A DNA stretch of 59,439 nucleotides. Source: Cognatundibacterium squillarum (GTDB lineage Bacteria > Pseudomonadota > Gammaproteobacteria > Burkholderiales > Burkholderiaceae_D). Made by a program: the position numbers and the translations under genes. Below are positions 28,374 through 37,367 of the stretch, piece after piece. Each line of letters starts with the position of its first letter. Position 1 is the stretch's first letter. The notes under the pieces were generated by a model. It was not told the DNA's origin. It was given only the letters and a program-made list of their open reading frames with translations, and made no database searches. The stretch lies in the NCBI RefSeq assembly GCF_014652435.1, contig NZ_BMYU01000009.1, positions 1 through 59,439 of the forward strand. The letters run 5' to 3'.

Positions 28374-29156
28374 TTACAGTTGCGATAACTTCTGCAGCAT
28401 CTGATCCGATGTGGAAATGGCTTTACTGTTAATTTCATAAGCGCGCTGCGTCTGAATCATATTGACCAGCTCTTCTGCCACATTCACATTCGATGTTTCG
28501 ACAAAATTCTGAATCAGCAAGCCTGCGCCATTTGTACCCGGTGTATTCGCATTCGGATTTCCGGAAGCTGCAGTCTCGACAAACAGGTTCTCGCCCAGGG
28601 ATTGCATACCTGCCGGATTAATAAACGTCGCCAGCTGCAAGGAGCCAACCTGAACCGGTGCAGCGGAACCCGGCTGCATCACAGACACCGTGCCATCGCG
28701 TCCGACCGTAATACTTTGCGCATTTCCGGGGATCGTAATTGCTGGCTGAATCACATAACCGCTGGAAGTAACCAGTTGCCCCTGGCTATCGGTCTGAAAC
28801 GAACCATCGCGCGTATAAGCCGTTGTGCCATCCGGCAGCAAGACCTGAAAGAAACCCTGACCCTGAATAGCAACATCTTTACTGTTACCGGTTTGCTGCA
28901 GGTTACCTTGCGTAAAAATCTTTTCGGTCGCTACCGGGCGCACACCGGTACCCAGCTGCAAACCCGATGGCAGCTGAGTTTGCTGAGAACTCTGGCCGCC
29001 GGGCTGACGTACAGTCTGATACAACAAATCCTCAAATACAGCGCGGGAGCGTTTAAAGCCGGTTGTACTGACGTTTGCGAGGTTATTTGAAATCACGTCC
29101 ATATGCGTTTGCTGCGCATCCAGACCGGTTTTTGCAATCCACAATGAACGTATCAT
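28374..29156 (-). CDS. flgG: Flagellar distal rod protein FlgG
   Basis: Rod protein of 260 residues, normal for FlgG. It begins [20 protein letters not shown] and has the rod/hook motif [16 protein letters not shown]. The end [23 protein letters not shown] is the paired C-terminal helix. It forms the rigid distal rod that crosses the LP ring. It follows flgF by 68 bases. Confidence 0.97.
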   Translation of the reverse strand: MIRSLWIAKTGLDAQQTHMDVISNNLANVSTTGFKRSRAVFEDLLYQTVRQPGGQSSQQTQLPSGLQLGTGVRPVATEKIFTQGNLQQTGNSKDVAIQGQGFFQVLLPDGTTAYTRDGSFQTDSQGQLVTSSGYVIQPAITIPGNAQSITVGRDGTVSVMQPGSAAPVQVGSLQLATFINPAGMQSLGENLFVETAASGNPNANTPGTNGAGLLIQNFVETSNVNVAEELVNMIQTQRAYEINSKAISTSDQMLQKLSQL

Positions 29157-29224
29157 GATTTTCTCCCGCCGTTACCGGCTTGCTTTACTGACTGACTGTT
29201 AATGCTATTTTGCACCAGCGTGCA

Positions 29225-29965
29225 TCAACTCAAACTGAGGATCTGAGCGGCTTTTGTCTCGTTATTCTCAGCGTTCTGAATTAATTTCATTTGCATCTCG
29301 AAAGAACGGGCCAGGTTAATCATGGTCACCATGGACTCAACCACATTCACATTGCTGTTCTCGAGCATACCGCCCGCAACCGAAACTGCCGGGTCTGCAT
29401 CGGCAGGAACACCACCTTTCGTGCGGAATAATCCATCGTCTCCACGGGTCAGCGAATTTTCTTCCGGATTGACCAGTTTCAGACGTCCGATGACTTGCAC
29501 GTTATTCACCTGATTGCCGTTCGGTACGGCAGAAATCGTGCCGTCCTTTGCAATCGTGACCGAAGTGTCCGGCGGCAAAGTGATCGTTCCGCCCTCGCCT
29601 AAAACATTCAGTCCGCGCTGTGTTTGCAAAACGCCGGTCTCACTGACTTTAAAATTTCCAGCGCGGGTGTAAGCCTCACTACCGTCTGCCAGCTCAATCG
29701 CAAACCAGCCCTTACCCTGAATTGCAACATCCAGCTCGCGTCCGGTCATCTGTACACTGCCGGTTGAAAAATCAGTACCTACGGTCGCATCGACAACGAA
29801 TGCGCGCGTTGGCAACTCAGCACCGATGACGGGAACAGCACGGAAGGAATCCAGCTGCGCCCTGAAGCCTGTTGTCGTGGCGTTCGCAAGATTGTTGGTA
29901 TTAGTCGCTTGTTGTTCCAGAACGTGTTTCGCTCCGGTCATTGCGGTATAGATCATCCTGTCCAT
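29225..29965 (-). CDS. flgF: Flagellar proximal rod protein FlgF
   Basis: Rod protein of 246 residues. It starts MDRMIYTAMTGAKHVLEQQA, the FlgF type of opening, and has NNLANATTTGFRAQ. The end NVVESMVTMINLARSFEMQMKLI is the conserved C-terminal helix. It is exported by the flagellar secretion system and lacks a signal peptide. It lies between flgE and flgG. Confidence 0.95.
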   Translation of the reverse strand: MDRMIYTAMTGAKHVLEQQATNTNNLANATTTGFRAQLDSFRAVPVIGAELPTRAFVVDATVGTDFSTGSVQMTGRELDVAIQGKGWFAIELADGSEAYTRAGNFKVSETGVLQTQRGLNVLGEGGTITLPPDTSVTIAKDGTISAVPNGNQVNNVQVIGRLKLVNPEENSLTRGDDGLFRTKGGVPADADPAVSVAGGMLENSNVNVVESMVTMINLARSFEMQMKLIQNAENNETKAAQILSLS

Positions 29966-29993
29966 GCTTTACTCCGTCATTCGGTCATTATGA

Positions 29994-31346
29994 TCAGCGC
30001 AGATTCACAATTGTCTGCAAGACCTGATCCTGCGTCTTAATCGTCTGCGCATTGGCCTGATAGACACGCTGGGCTGTAATCATATTTACCAGCTCACCGG
30101 TCAGATCGGTATTAGAATCTTCCGTCGCAGATGCTGTCAGCACACCGAGTGCGCCATTTCCCGGCGGGCCAACCAGCGCCTGACCGGAAGAAGATGTCTC
30201 AGCCCACTGGTTATCACCCAGAGACTGCAAACCATTCGGATTCGTAAAGCCAGCCAGCACAACCTGCCCCAGAACTTTGGTTTGTCCGTTGGTGTAGTTA
30301 CCGACAATTGTTCCGTCTTTTGAAGTAATAAATTTAGAAAGCTTACCGGATGTATAGCCATCCTGCTTCATCGTACTAACACTGAAATCAGAACCAAACT
30401 GTGTGGAGCTGGTGTAGTCAAATGCAATATTTGCCGTGGTGTTGATTGGTGTTACCGCACCGGAATTCACCGGCACAATCATTTGCAGGGCACGCGGGGA
30501 TGTTGTGCTGTATGCAGGTACTGCACCAAGCAATTTGCCCATATTATCGAAGGCCAGCTTACCGATCGGCGTTGGTGTTGTACCGGTTGGAACCAGTGCG
30601 CCCGTGGCATCAAAAGGATTTCCGTCAACTGTGGCAAATACGTTCCACTCGATCGAACCGGCAGTTGCCGGCGGTGTGGTTGCCGGATCCACGCGCACAT
30701 AATATGTTTGCAGTACGTGTGAGTTACCAAGCGAATCGAATACGGTCACCGAAGTCGATTTATTATAGGAAGTCGGATCTGTCGGAGAAAAAGCAATCGG
30801 CGTAATGACCGGTGGAATCGCAACCGGCTTCTGCGTTCCCGGAACCAGTTCACGAGAATCCAGATTCATAATTGCGTTAATTTTGGTGGTCTGGTTCGGC
30901 GCAATATCCGCTGTATTAATACTCAGCGCAGCCGGTGAGCCAGTTGATAACACGCCGCTTGCGTTCGCCAGATAACCCGTCAGCTGCGCGCCTTGCGCAT
31001 TGACGATAAAACCGTTTTTATCCAGCTGGAACTGACCATTACGGGTATAGGTCACAGATCCGTTCGTTGAAACGCGGAAAAAACCACTGCCGTTGATCGC
31101 AATATCCAGCGGATTATTGGTCGAGCTGATGTTACCCTGCGTGAATTGCTGCGCAATCGTCGACACCTTAACACCGATACCCACCGCATTAGCAGAGGCA
31201 CCGTTCAGTGAGTTCGCATATACGTCTGCAAACTGTACCTGCGCCTGTTTGAAGCCAACCGTATTCGCATTCGAAATATTATTACCGATGACATCCAGTG
31301 ATTTGGATGCAGCATTCAAACCACTTAAACCTTGTTGAAATCCCAT
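29994..31346 (-). CDS. flgE: Flagellar hook protein FlgE
   Basis: Hook subunit of 450 residues. It begins MGFQQGLSGLNAASKSLDVI and carries GNNISNANTVGFKQAQVQFA. The end is LVNMITAQRVYQANAQTIKT. The variable middle (about 140-350) is the surface-exposed part and is serine/threonine rich. It is located between the hook cap gene flgD and flgF. Confidence 0.97.
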   Translation of the reverse strand: MGFQQGLSGLNAASKSLDVIGNNISNANTVGFKQAQVQFADVYANSLNGASANAVGIGVKVSTIAQQFTQGNISSTNNPLDIAINGSGFFRVSTNGSVTYTRNGQFQLDKNGFIVNAQGAQLTGYLANASGVLSTGSPAALSINTADIAPNQTTKINAIMNLDSRELVPGTQKPVAIPPVITPIAFSPTDPTSYNKSTSVTVFDSLGNSHVLQTYYVRVDPATTPPATAGSIEWNVFATVDGNPFDATGALVPTGTTPTPIGKLAFDNMGKLLGAVPAYSTTSPRALQMIVPVNSGAVTPINTTANIAFDYTSSTQFGSDFSVSTMKQDGYTSGKLSKFITSKDGTIVGNYTNGQTKVLGQVVLAGFTNPNGLQSLGDNQWAETSSSGQALVGPPGNGALGVLTASATEDSNTDLTGELVNMITAQRVYQANAQTIKTQDQVLQTIVNLR

Positions 31347-31387
31347 GTTAACTCTCCTTTAGCTTTCGCAATTTGTCGCACACTGCA

Positions 31388-32062
31388 TCAGAAAATCTGA
31401 CGTACATCACCCATTCCGATTTCACCCACACCAGAAACACTTAACTTAATACCGCCACTACCGGAAGTAACACTGTTCACCATGCCGAAACACAGCGCAG
31501 TGATGTCAATTTTTTTACCGGCTGCAGTACCGGCAACTTCGTAGGTATAGTTATCGTCCGGCAAGGTTGCACCGGTATCCGACTTGCCATCCCAGGTCAG
31601 ATTCTTTACACCCGATTGCTGCGCACCCAGATCAAGGTTACGTACCACTTTGCCGGTCGAATCCTTGATCGTGACCTTTAACGAATCCACATTCGATGGC
31701 AGGTCCAGCGAGTAGACCGCCTTACCACTGCTCAGTGGCAGTGAATTACCTGGTGTAATCACGCCGTGGCCAATCATGCTGGCGGCCTGCAGCGTCTGGC
31801 TCGCCGTCATATTCGCGCTCATGGTATTCATCGATGCATTCAGCTTTTCAATACCGGTAACGGTCGATAGCTGCGCCATCTGACTGGTGACAGCCGCGTT
31901 ATCCATAGGATTCAGCGGATCCTGATTTTTCATTTGCGCAACCAGCAGCGACATAAAACGATCCTGCACATCCTGAATCGAACTGCTACCGGTTTTCTTT
32001 TTGCCGTTCATCGCATCCAGCAAGCTTTGATCGACGGTATTTCCTGACTGTATCGTGGTCAT
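31388..32062 (-). CDS. flgD: Flagellar hook cap/assembly protein FlgD
   Basis: Protein of 224 residues that caps the growing hook. The N-terminal region has the FLAQLKNQDP-like motif as LLVAQMKNQDPLNPMDNAA. The middle TNTARGIEKLNAS equivalent is seen as STVTGIEKLNASMNTM. The C-terminal half is a FlgD Ig-like/Tudor domain (LTWDGKSDTGATLPDDNYTY). It is discarded when the hook is complete. Confidence 0.95.
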   Translation of the reverse strand: MTTIQSGNTVDQSLLDAMNGKKKTGSSSIQDVQDRFMSLLVAQMKNQDPLNPMDNAAVTSQMAQLSTVTGIEKLNASMNTMSANMTASQTLQAASMIGHGVITPGNSLPLSSGKAVYSLDLPSNVDSLKVTIKDSTGKVVRNLDLGAQQSGVKNLTWDGKSDTGATLPDDNYTYEVAGTAAGKKIDITALCFGMVNSVTSGSGGIKLSVSGVGEIGMGDVRQIF

Positions 32063-32081
32063 GATCTGATTTCCTTACACA

Positions 32082-32489
32082 TTAAGACTGACCGATTGTC
32101 AGTGTTTTCAGCAGCATGGCTTTCGCTGCATTCATGGTTTCAACATTGGTCTGATAGGAACGTGAAGCAGAAATCATATTGACCATCTCTTCCACCGCAT
32201 TCACATTCGGCATGGCGACATAGCCCTTGTCGTCTGCCAGCGGATGCTTAGGGTCATACTGCAGCTTTGGCGGCGTTGCATCCTGAACGACTTCTTTGAC
32301 TTTGACAGCAGTCGATGCTGTACCAGCGACCGGCACCGCAGAAAAAACTACCTGCTTGGCTTTGTAAGGCTGACCATTGGAACTGGTGACGCTGTCCGCA
32401 TTGGCAAGATTGCTGGAAACCACATTCAGGCGCTGAGACTGCGCACTCATGGCCGAACCGGCAACGTTAAATACATTAAAAAGTGACAT
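32082..32489 (-). CDS. flgC: Flagellar proximal rod protein FlgC
   Basis: Rod protein of 135 residues. It has [19 protein letters not shown] near the start and [19 protein letters not shown] at the end, as in FlgC. The central [14 protein letters not shown] is diagnostic. It starts two bases after the flgB stop. Confidence 0.96.
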   Translation of the reverse strand: MSLFNVFNVAGSAMSAQSQRLNVVSSNLANADSVTSSNGQPYKAKQVVFSAVPVAGTASTAVKVKEVVQDATPPKLQYDPKHPLADDKGYVAMPNVNAVEEMVNMISASRSYQTNVETMNAAKAMLLKTLTIGQS

Positions 32490-32491
32490 GA

Positions 32492-32911
32492 TTATTGCCC
32501 CTGAATTGCGGCCAGCATGCCCTTGATCTGCATATTGATCATGGTCAGACTTGCCTCGTAGCGCAGTGCGTTTTCAGTGAACTGGTTACGCTCGACATCC
32601 AGATCCACCGTGTTTCCATCGATATTGCCCTGTACCTCTTTCCGGTAAAGAACACCATCGTTATCGCCGCTTTGCTTCGCATCCAGATGTTTCGCGGCTG
32701 TCTTATTCAGCTCAGTCACAGGCTTACCCTGTTGCACACCCAACGCTGTCTGCAGCGTGCTGGCAAAGTCAATGTCTCTTGCTTTGTAATTTGGCGTATC
32801 CGCATTGGCGATATTTGACGCAAGTAATTGCTGCCGCTGACCGCGAATCGACAACGCGGTTTCATGAAATTTCAAATAATCATCAAGTCGGTTCACAGTA
32901 ATCTCCGGCAA
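32492..32911 (-). CDS. flgB: Flagellar proximal rod protein FlgB
   Basis: Rod protein of 139 residues and first gene of the flgBCDEFGHIJ operon. [20 protein letters not shown] is the characteristic motif; the end [18 protein letters not shown] is the C-terminal helix. Divergent from flgA, with a 193-base shared upstream region that contains a symmetrical operator-like site and the G5A5C4 element. Confidence 0.96.
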   Translation of the reverse strand: MPEITVNRLDDYLKFHETALSIRGQRQQLLASNIANADTPNYKARDIDFASTLQTALGVQQGKPVTELNKTAAKHLDAKQSGDNDGVLYRKEVQGNIDGNTVDLDVERNQFTENALRYEASLTMINMQIKGMLAAIQGQ

Positions 32912-32935
32912 ATGAGCACATCAGATGATGGTTTC

Positions 32936-32950
32936 CTATGTCTGACATAG
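32936..32950. promoter_or_regulatory. Perfect inverted repeat upstream of flgB
   Basis: CTATGTC and GACATAG flank a single base. It is 25 bases before the flgB ATG, where a regulator would sit on or after the promoter. No known box was recognised. Confidence 0.4.
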
Positions 32951-32983
32951 TAGTGCCGCGACCGGAACTGCAATTCCCTGAGC

Positions 32984-33005
32984 AAAGGGGGAAAAACCCC
33001 TTTAT
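32984..33005 (-). promoter_or_regulatory. Shared flagellar upstream element, flgB copy
   Basis: AAAGGGGGAAAAACCCCTTT on the plus strand is identical to bases 42973-42992 upstream of flhB. Here it is 72 bases before the flgB start. The symmetry suggests a protein site or promoter element for early flagellar operons. It is not a standard sigma-28 or sigma-54 promoter. Confidence 0.5.
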
Positions 33006-33049
33006 TCGCCCCTTCATACTTTCAGCCGGAAACTACAATGTGTTCATCA

Positions 33050-33081
33050 GCGGGAATTTCCGGTTCGTAAGAAATCCCCGC
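33050..33081 (+). promoter_or_regulatory. Hairpin in the flgA leader
   Basis: GCGGGAATTTC (33050-33060) pairs with GAAATCCCCGC (33071-33081) with one mismatch around a 10-base loop. It ends 23 bases before the flgA ATG. A role as attenuator or operator is inference. Confidence 0.35.
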
Positions 33082-33104
33082 GCTTTACGGAAACGGATTC
33101 TGCA

Positions 33105-33815
33105 ATGCGACTTCTCTGGCGTTCACTACTGACATTTCTGATCTGTGCAGGCGCACAGGCACAGAATGCACCGTTACAACCAGCGCCCGCCCGTCAGGAC
33201 CCGGTACTGGCAAAACATGTGGCAAGTGAATTCCTGAAAGAAGTCACTGCCTCATTACCGGGAGAAGTAAAAATTCAGATCGCGGATCTGGATAGCCGCC
33301 AGAATCTCGCAGCCTGTGATGAATTGCGTGCGTTTATGCCGCCGGGTGCAAAAACGATCGGCAAAACACATGTCGGATTACGTTGCAGCGCGCCAAAAAA
33401 CTGGCAGGTATATCTGGGCGCGCAGATTCAGGTGTTTACTGAATATCTGGTGGCAGCCCATCCGCTTACGGCGGGACAAACCGTAACGCAGGCAGACATC
33501 AGCAAAATACGCGGCGACATTTCAGCGCTGCCCTCCGGATACATGCTGAGTGAAGACCAGGCAACCGGCAAAACCATGGGAACCTCGGTACAGGCAGGCA
33601 CAGTTTTACGTGCAGATCAGTTGCGGAATGCGATAGTGATTCAGCAAGGGCAAGCAGTCCGCATCCAGGCCGGCGGCAATGGTTTCCGTATCACAACAGA
33701 TGGACAGGCACTGAACAATGCCGCAGACGGACAAACAGCAAGAGCAAAGTTAAATAATGGACAAACCGTTTCCGGCATTGCCAGAGCGGGCGGAATCATA
33801 GAAATTGCCTATTAA
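33105..33815 (+). CDS. flgA: Flagellar P-ring assembly chaperone FlgA
   Basis: Periplasmic chaperone of 236 residues that helps FlgI form the P ring. A signal peptide covers about 1-20 (FLICAGAQAQ). The C-terminal SAF-like region has HPLTAGQTVTQADISKI, AGTVLRADQLR and VIQQGQAVRIQAGGNGFRIT, all FlgA signatures. It is divergent from flgB, whose operon holds flgI. It is followed by flgM with its own promoter. Confidence 0.95.
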   Translation: MRLLWRSLLTFLICAGAQAQNAPLQPAPARQDPVLAKHVASEFLKEVTASLPGEVKIQIADLDSRQNLAACDELRAFMPPGAKTIGKTHVGLRCSAPKNWQVYLGAQIQVFTEYLVAAHPLTAGQTVTQADISKIRGDISALPSGYMLSEDQATGKTMGTSVQAGTVLRADQLRNAIVIQQGQAVRIQAGGNGFRITTDGQALNNAADGQTARAKLNNGQTVSGIARAGGIIEIAY

Positions 33816-33863
33816 AGAGGAGAATTCAATATCAAACTTTTTAAGGTTTTTTCCCTGAATCAC

Positions 33864-33890
33864 TAAAGTTTAAAATTTACTGGCCGATAA
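33864..33890 (+). promoter_or_regulatory. Consensus sigma-28 (FliA) promoter for flgMN
   Basis: TAAAGTTT (33864-33871), 11 bases, GCCGATAA (33883-33890): an exact match to the sigma-28 consensus. It lies 44 bases before the flgM start, so FliA would transcribe its own inhibitor. Confidence 0.93.
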
Positions 33891-33934
33891 CCCCAACGTA
33901 GATGTGAAAAAGTCCCACTATTGAGGGTATCGCT

Positions 33935-34249
33935 GTGAAAATTAATGACTCCATAAACAAGACTGGTGGCTTACCGATAAGTCCCCAACAAGGTCGTACA
34001 GAGAAAGCGCCGGAAAAGGTCAGTTCGACGCCGACGCCTCCCTCTACGAATGTACAAATCTCTTCTTTGTCTTCGCAGCTGCAAGCGATGCAGAGTACAC
34101 AGGCCAGCAGTGCTGTGTTTGAGGCTAAGAAAGTGGAAGAAATCAAATTAGCGATTTCTGAAGGCCGCTTTCAGGTCAACTCTGAAAAAGTCGCTGACGG
34201 TTTACTGGAGACAGTGAAGGACTTACTGAGCGCCAGAAAACGCGGATAG
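33935..34249 (+). CDS. flgM: Anti-sigma-28 factor FlgM
   Basis: Protein of 104 residues that binds FliA until it is exported through the finished hook. The N-terminal part is disordered and proline-rich. The C-terminal helices KKVEEIKLAISEGRFQVNSE and VADGLLETVKDLLS are the FliA-binding FlgM domain. The start is GTG with GAGGG seven bases upstream; there is no better in-frame ATG. It is followed four bases later by flgN. Confidence 0.93.
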   Translation: MKINDSINKTGGLPISPQQGRTEKAPEKVSSTPTPPSTNVQISSLSSQLQAMQSTQASSAVFEAKKVEEIKLAISEGRFQVNSEKVADGLLETVKDLLSARKRG

Positions 34250-34253
34250 CATC

Positions 34254-34736
34254 ATGACGACAAGTGCCGGACAACAGACCCTGAAACAATCGCTGCAGCA
34301 GGAGCTGTCAGCCATGCAAGAGTTACATCAGAAACTGCATGATGAACAGAACGCACTTGTCGACGATGACGCCGGCTCACTGATTCAGTTACTCGATCAG
34401 AAAAACGAAGTGTTACGCTTACTCACGGAGCTGGAAAAAAACCGGTTTCAGCTGATCAATGCCGCTGGCTACCGCAAAGATGCATCGGGCATGCGGGAAT
34501 TCCTCGATCAGAATGCCGATTCCGCCGAACATGCGCTGTGGCAGGACTTGCTCAGCGCCACAGAACTGGCAAAAGAAAAAAACCGCGTCAATGGTTCGCT
34601 GATCGCGCGTAAGCTCGCCCAGAATCAGGCTGCGCTGAATGTATTTCAACAAGGTTCCGACACCGGCTCCTTATATGGCCCTTCCGGACAAACCAGCATC
34701 CGCTCCTCACCGGTAAAAGGTGTGATTGTCCGCTGA
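34254..34736 (+). CDS. flgN: Flagellar export chaperone FlgN
   Basis: Helical protein of 160 residues that carries FlgK and FlgL to the export gate. The core has coiled-coil heptads (QELSAMQELHQKLHDEQNAL, IQLLDQKNEVLRLLTELEKN) and the family end IARKLAQNQAALNVFQQG. It is transcribed with flgM from the sigma-28 promoter, in step with its clients flgKL. Confidence 0.92.
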   Translation: MTTSAGQQTLKQSLQQELSAMQELHQKLHDEQNALVDDDAGSLIQLLDQKNEVLRLLTELEKNRFQLINAAGYRKDASGMREFLDQNADSAEHALWQDLLSATELAKEKNRVNGSLIARKLAQNQAALNVFQQGSDTGSLYGPSGQTSIRSSPVKGVIVR

Positions 34737-34820
34737 TTGCTTCACAGCGCAACAGCATCTGCGATAGCACACCAATACACCGGAAAAATACCGAATCTTC
34801 CGGATTACACCGCAAAAAAT

Positions 34821-34858
34821 CACCGGCTCTGCTTCAGACTGCCGGTGTTTTTATTTTT
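34821..34858 (+). terminator. Terminator of flgMN
   Basis: CACCGGC (34821-34827) pairs with GCCGGTG (34841-34847), followed by TTTTTATTTTT. Confidence 0.88.
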
Positions 34859-34910
34859 ACAGAACAGCTCATACCGTCTGCTGCACGCCGCAATCCGTAA
34901 AAAAACGGCC

Positions 34911-34962
34911 GAAATGCGGAGTTCAGCACAGCGATCCGGCGGTCGTCGGCAGAAAGTCCGGC
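34911..34962 (-). repeat. Dispersed intergenic repeat, copy C
   Basis: Reverse orientation. On the minus strand it reads GCCGGACTTTCTGCCGACGA to CTGAACTCCGCATTTC, nearly the same as copy A. A second hairpin-like stretch (CGGCCGTTTTTTTACGG) adjoins it. It lies in the gap between flgN and motD. Confidence 0.75.
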
Positions 34963-35138
34963 TCTCCGGAAATGCCTTGTGACGATTGATGCATAGCACG
35001 CACTCATCAAGCTTAGCCATTTACAAAAAATGTTCGGGTGAAGATCTCTGCCATCGTGGCAAAAAAAAAAAACGCCAACGATCAGCACCAGATAAGCAGA
35101 GATTAACGGGGGGATTACCGAAGACCAGCGCGAACAGC
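34963..35138. other. Gap downstream of motD with a 12-A run
   Basis: I see no gene here. Twelve consecutive A residues lie at 35061-35072; on the minus strand this is a T-run after GGCG, possibly a weak termination site for the flagellar operon, but I cannot find a clear stem. Confidence 0.35.
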
Positions 35139-35903
35139 TCAGTGTGTTCCGCCGGCAATTTCCGGCGCAGGCGGTGCCAGCGTCGCCAGCACATTCACCG
35201 TGACGCGACGGTTGCGCGCACGACCTTCCGGCGTGGCATTGTCGCCAACCGGCATTTTTGCACCCTGCCCGATGGCGGTAATCCGGCGCTCCTCCACACC
35301 GTTCTCCATCAGCAGGCGGGCAACGGTACTGGCTCGCATGCCGGACAGTTCCCAGTTAGATGCGTAGGCGGCACTATGAATGGGCTGATTGTCGGTATGT
35401 CCTTCAACCTGCACCTGATGATTATCGACACGCAGTACAGCGGCAATCGCCCTTAATACCTGCGCCGATTGCGGAGCGAGTGTGGCATCGCCAACCGCGA
35501 ACAAAACACCGGCATTCATATCAATCGTGACACCTTTAGCTGTCTGCATCACGCTGACTTTGCCTTCCTGCACCAGCGGATCAAGCGCAGCCAGCATGTC
35601 GCGGGTAACGTTTGCCAGTTGCTCACGATCACGCCGGTAAGCTTCACCCGGCTTACGGATCAGCGGCAAAGGCTGCAATTGCACCACTGGTTGCGTTTCT
35701 GAACCGGAACGCGGCGGCGCATTCACGGTACTGCCGAAAGCACCGTTCAGAGAATTGGATAAGACGCGGTATTTACCTTCGTTGACCGAAGAAATGGCAT
35801 ACATCACCACAAAGAAGGCAAACAGCAAAGTGATAAAGTCGGCGTAAGACACCAGCCAGCGCTCATGATTTTCATGTTCTTCCTGAAAGCGCTTGCGTGC
35901 CAT
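35139..35903 (-). CDS. motD: Flagellar motor stator protein MotD (MotB/OmpA type)
   Basis: Stator subunit of 254 residues. One N-terminal membrane helix follows the essential aspartate D22 in VSYADFITLLFAFFVVMYA. A plug and linker run to about 120, then an OmpA-like peptidoglycan-binding domain with VEGHTDNQPIHSAAYASNWE. It pairs with MotC upstream, two bases away. The fliA-motC-motD order is that of Pseudomonas-type motor genes, separate from a motAB pair elsewhere. Confidence 0.92.
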   Translation of the reverse strand: MARKRFQEEHENHERWLVSYADFITLLFAFFVVMYAISSVNEGKYRVLSNSLNGAFGSTVNAPPRSGSETQPVVQLQPLPLIRKPGEAYRRDREQLANVTRDMLAALDPLVQEGKVSVMQTAKGVTIDMNAGVLFAVGDATLAPQSAQVLRAIAAVLRVDNHQVQVEGHTDNQPIHSAAYASNWELSGMRASTVARLLMENGVEERRITAIGQGAKMPVGDNATPEGRARNRRVTVNVLATLAPPAPEIAGGTH

Positions 35904-35905
35904 GA

Positions 35906-36646
35906 TCAGCCCCGGTTAGAAGCAACCCGCTCTTCCACCACATGCGGACCATCACCGACAGCGATACTGTAAAAGATATCCACCAGCATTTCGCGACGGG
36001 TGATTTCGCGCATGATGATATCTTTCAGCTTGTTTCCGACCGGCAGAAAAAACAGATTGGCCAGCCCGACGCCGTACACGGTGGCAACAAAAGCCGTTGC
36101 GATGCCGGCACCCAGCTTGGATGGCTCAGCAAGATTATCCATCACATGAATCAAGCCCAGCACCGCACCAAGAATACCAACGGTCGGCGAATAACCACCG
36201 GCAGCATCCCAGATACGCGCAGCCTGACGCTGCTCCAGCTCATACAAAGAGATATCGGCTTCCAGAATTTCGCGCAGACGACCCGGCTCCACGCCGTCGA
36301 TAATCAGACGCAGACCTTTGCTGATGAACGGATCTTTGGCTTCCGTCAGCGTGCGCTCCAGACTCAGGAAACCTTCGCGACGGGCGATCAGACTCCAGTT
36401 CAGCGCTTCCTGAATATTTTTACGGGTATTATCCGGCGGTTCCGACACCACCCAGCGCAGCATATTGATACCGCGACGGAAAGTCTGAAGTTTGTTTTGC
36501 AGCAGTACAGCACCAATGGTGCCGACAAAAACAATCAGAAAAGCAGCGGGCTGCACCAGTGAGGACAGCTTGCCGCCTTCGATAGTATGTCCGGCAATGA
36601 TACCGGTCAGCACCAGCAGAATACCGGTTATGCTAGCCCAGTCCAC
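35906..36646 (-). CDS. motC: Flagellar motor stator protein MotC (MotA/PomA type)
   Basis: Ion-channel stator subunit of 246 residues with four membrane segments. The conserved cytoplasmic loop has IEGGKLSSL near the N-terminus and the proton-channel helices hold AAGGYSPTVGILGAVLGLIHVM and ATAFVATVYGVGLANLFFLP. It overlaps the end of fliA by 19 bases, so its translation is tied to fliA. Confidence 0.93.
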   Translation of the reverse strand: MDWASITGILLVLTGIIAGHTIEGGKLSSLVQPAAFLIVFVGTIGAVLLQNKLQTFRRGINMLRWVVSEPPDNTRKNIQEALNWSLIARREGFLSLERTLTEAKDPFISKGLRLIIDGVEPGRLREILEADISLYELEQRQAARIWDAAGGYSPTVGILGAVLGLIHVMDNLAEPSKLGAGIATAFVATVYGVGLANLFFLPVGNKLKDIIMREITRREMLVDIFYSIAVGDGPHVVEERVASNRG

Positions 36647-37359
36647 GCTCTCTCCCTGAGGAAGGCACGCATACGCGCGACTGCCTGGCTGTGCAGTTGT
36701 GACACCCTGGATTCAGAAACCCCCATCACCGCGCCGATCTCCTTCAGATTTAACTGCTGCTCGTAATACAAACCCATTAAGAGCTTTTCGCGCTCGGGCA
36801 ATGCATCAATCGCACCGATGACCGCATCGCGGAAATCTTCGTGCAGCAAATCCTGCAAAGGATCGCCGGTATCATCAATACAGAAATGATCGAGGAAATG
36901 TTCTCTGGTATCCGGATCGTGGAAATCTTCGTAGTACACCAGTTGGTGGCCGCCACTGTCATTCAGAATATCCTGATACTCACTGAGCGTAAGTTTCAGC
37001 GATTTCGCGACTTCGGTTTCTGTGGGCGGACGTCCGAGCCTTTGCTGCAATTCATTCATTGCCGCTTCAATTTTGCGCATATTCTGGCGCACACCACGCG
37101 GCAACCAGTCGGTATTGCGCAATTCGTCGAGCATCGCGCCACGGATACGCTGCACAGCATAGGTTTCAAACTGCGCACCGTGGGTATCTTCATACCGGTT
37201 CACCGCGTCGAGCAAGCCTATCATGCCCGCCTGCACAAGATCATCCACCTCCACACTGGGAGGCAGACGTGCCTTGAGCTGGTAGGCAAGCCGCTTCACC
37301 AGAGGCACATGCTCTCTGAGAAGGTAGCTTTTATCGGATTTTCCACTGGCGGTGTACAT
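36628..37359 (-). CDS. fliA: Flagellar sigma factor FliA (sigma-28)
   Basis: Sigma factor of 243 residues for late flagellar genes. Region 2 includes LAYQLKARLPPSVEVDDLVQ and YAVQRIRGAMLDELR; region 4 is LPEREKLLMGLYYEQQLNLK with the helix-turn-helix MGVSESRVSQLHSQA. It would read the promoters upstream of flgM and flgK. It follows flhG by eight bases and overlaps motC. Confidence 0.96.
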   Translation of the reverse strand: MYTASGKSDKSYLLREHVPLVKRLAYQLKARLPPSVEVDDLVQAGMIGLLDAVNRYEDTHGAQFETYAVQRIRGAMLDELRNTDWLPRGVRQNMRKIEAAMNELQQRLGRPPTETEVAKSLKLTLSEYQDILNDSGGHQLVYYEDFHDPDTREHFLDHFCIDDTGDPLQDLLHEDFRDAVIGAIDALPEREKLLMGLYYEQQLNLKEIGAVMGVSESRVSQLHSQAVARMRAFLRERAWTGLA

Positions 37360-37367
37360 ATTCGTAT

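Noticed and set aside
35061..35072. Poly-A tract as a sign of a frameshifted gene
   Set aside because: I found no family similarity in the frames on either side.
34986..35456. 156-codon plus-strand ORF
   Set aside because: It overlaps motD antisense and runs through the poly-A tract; codon use is not coding-like.
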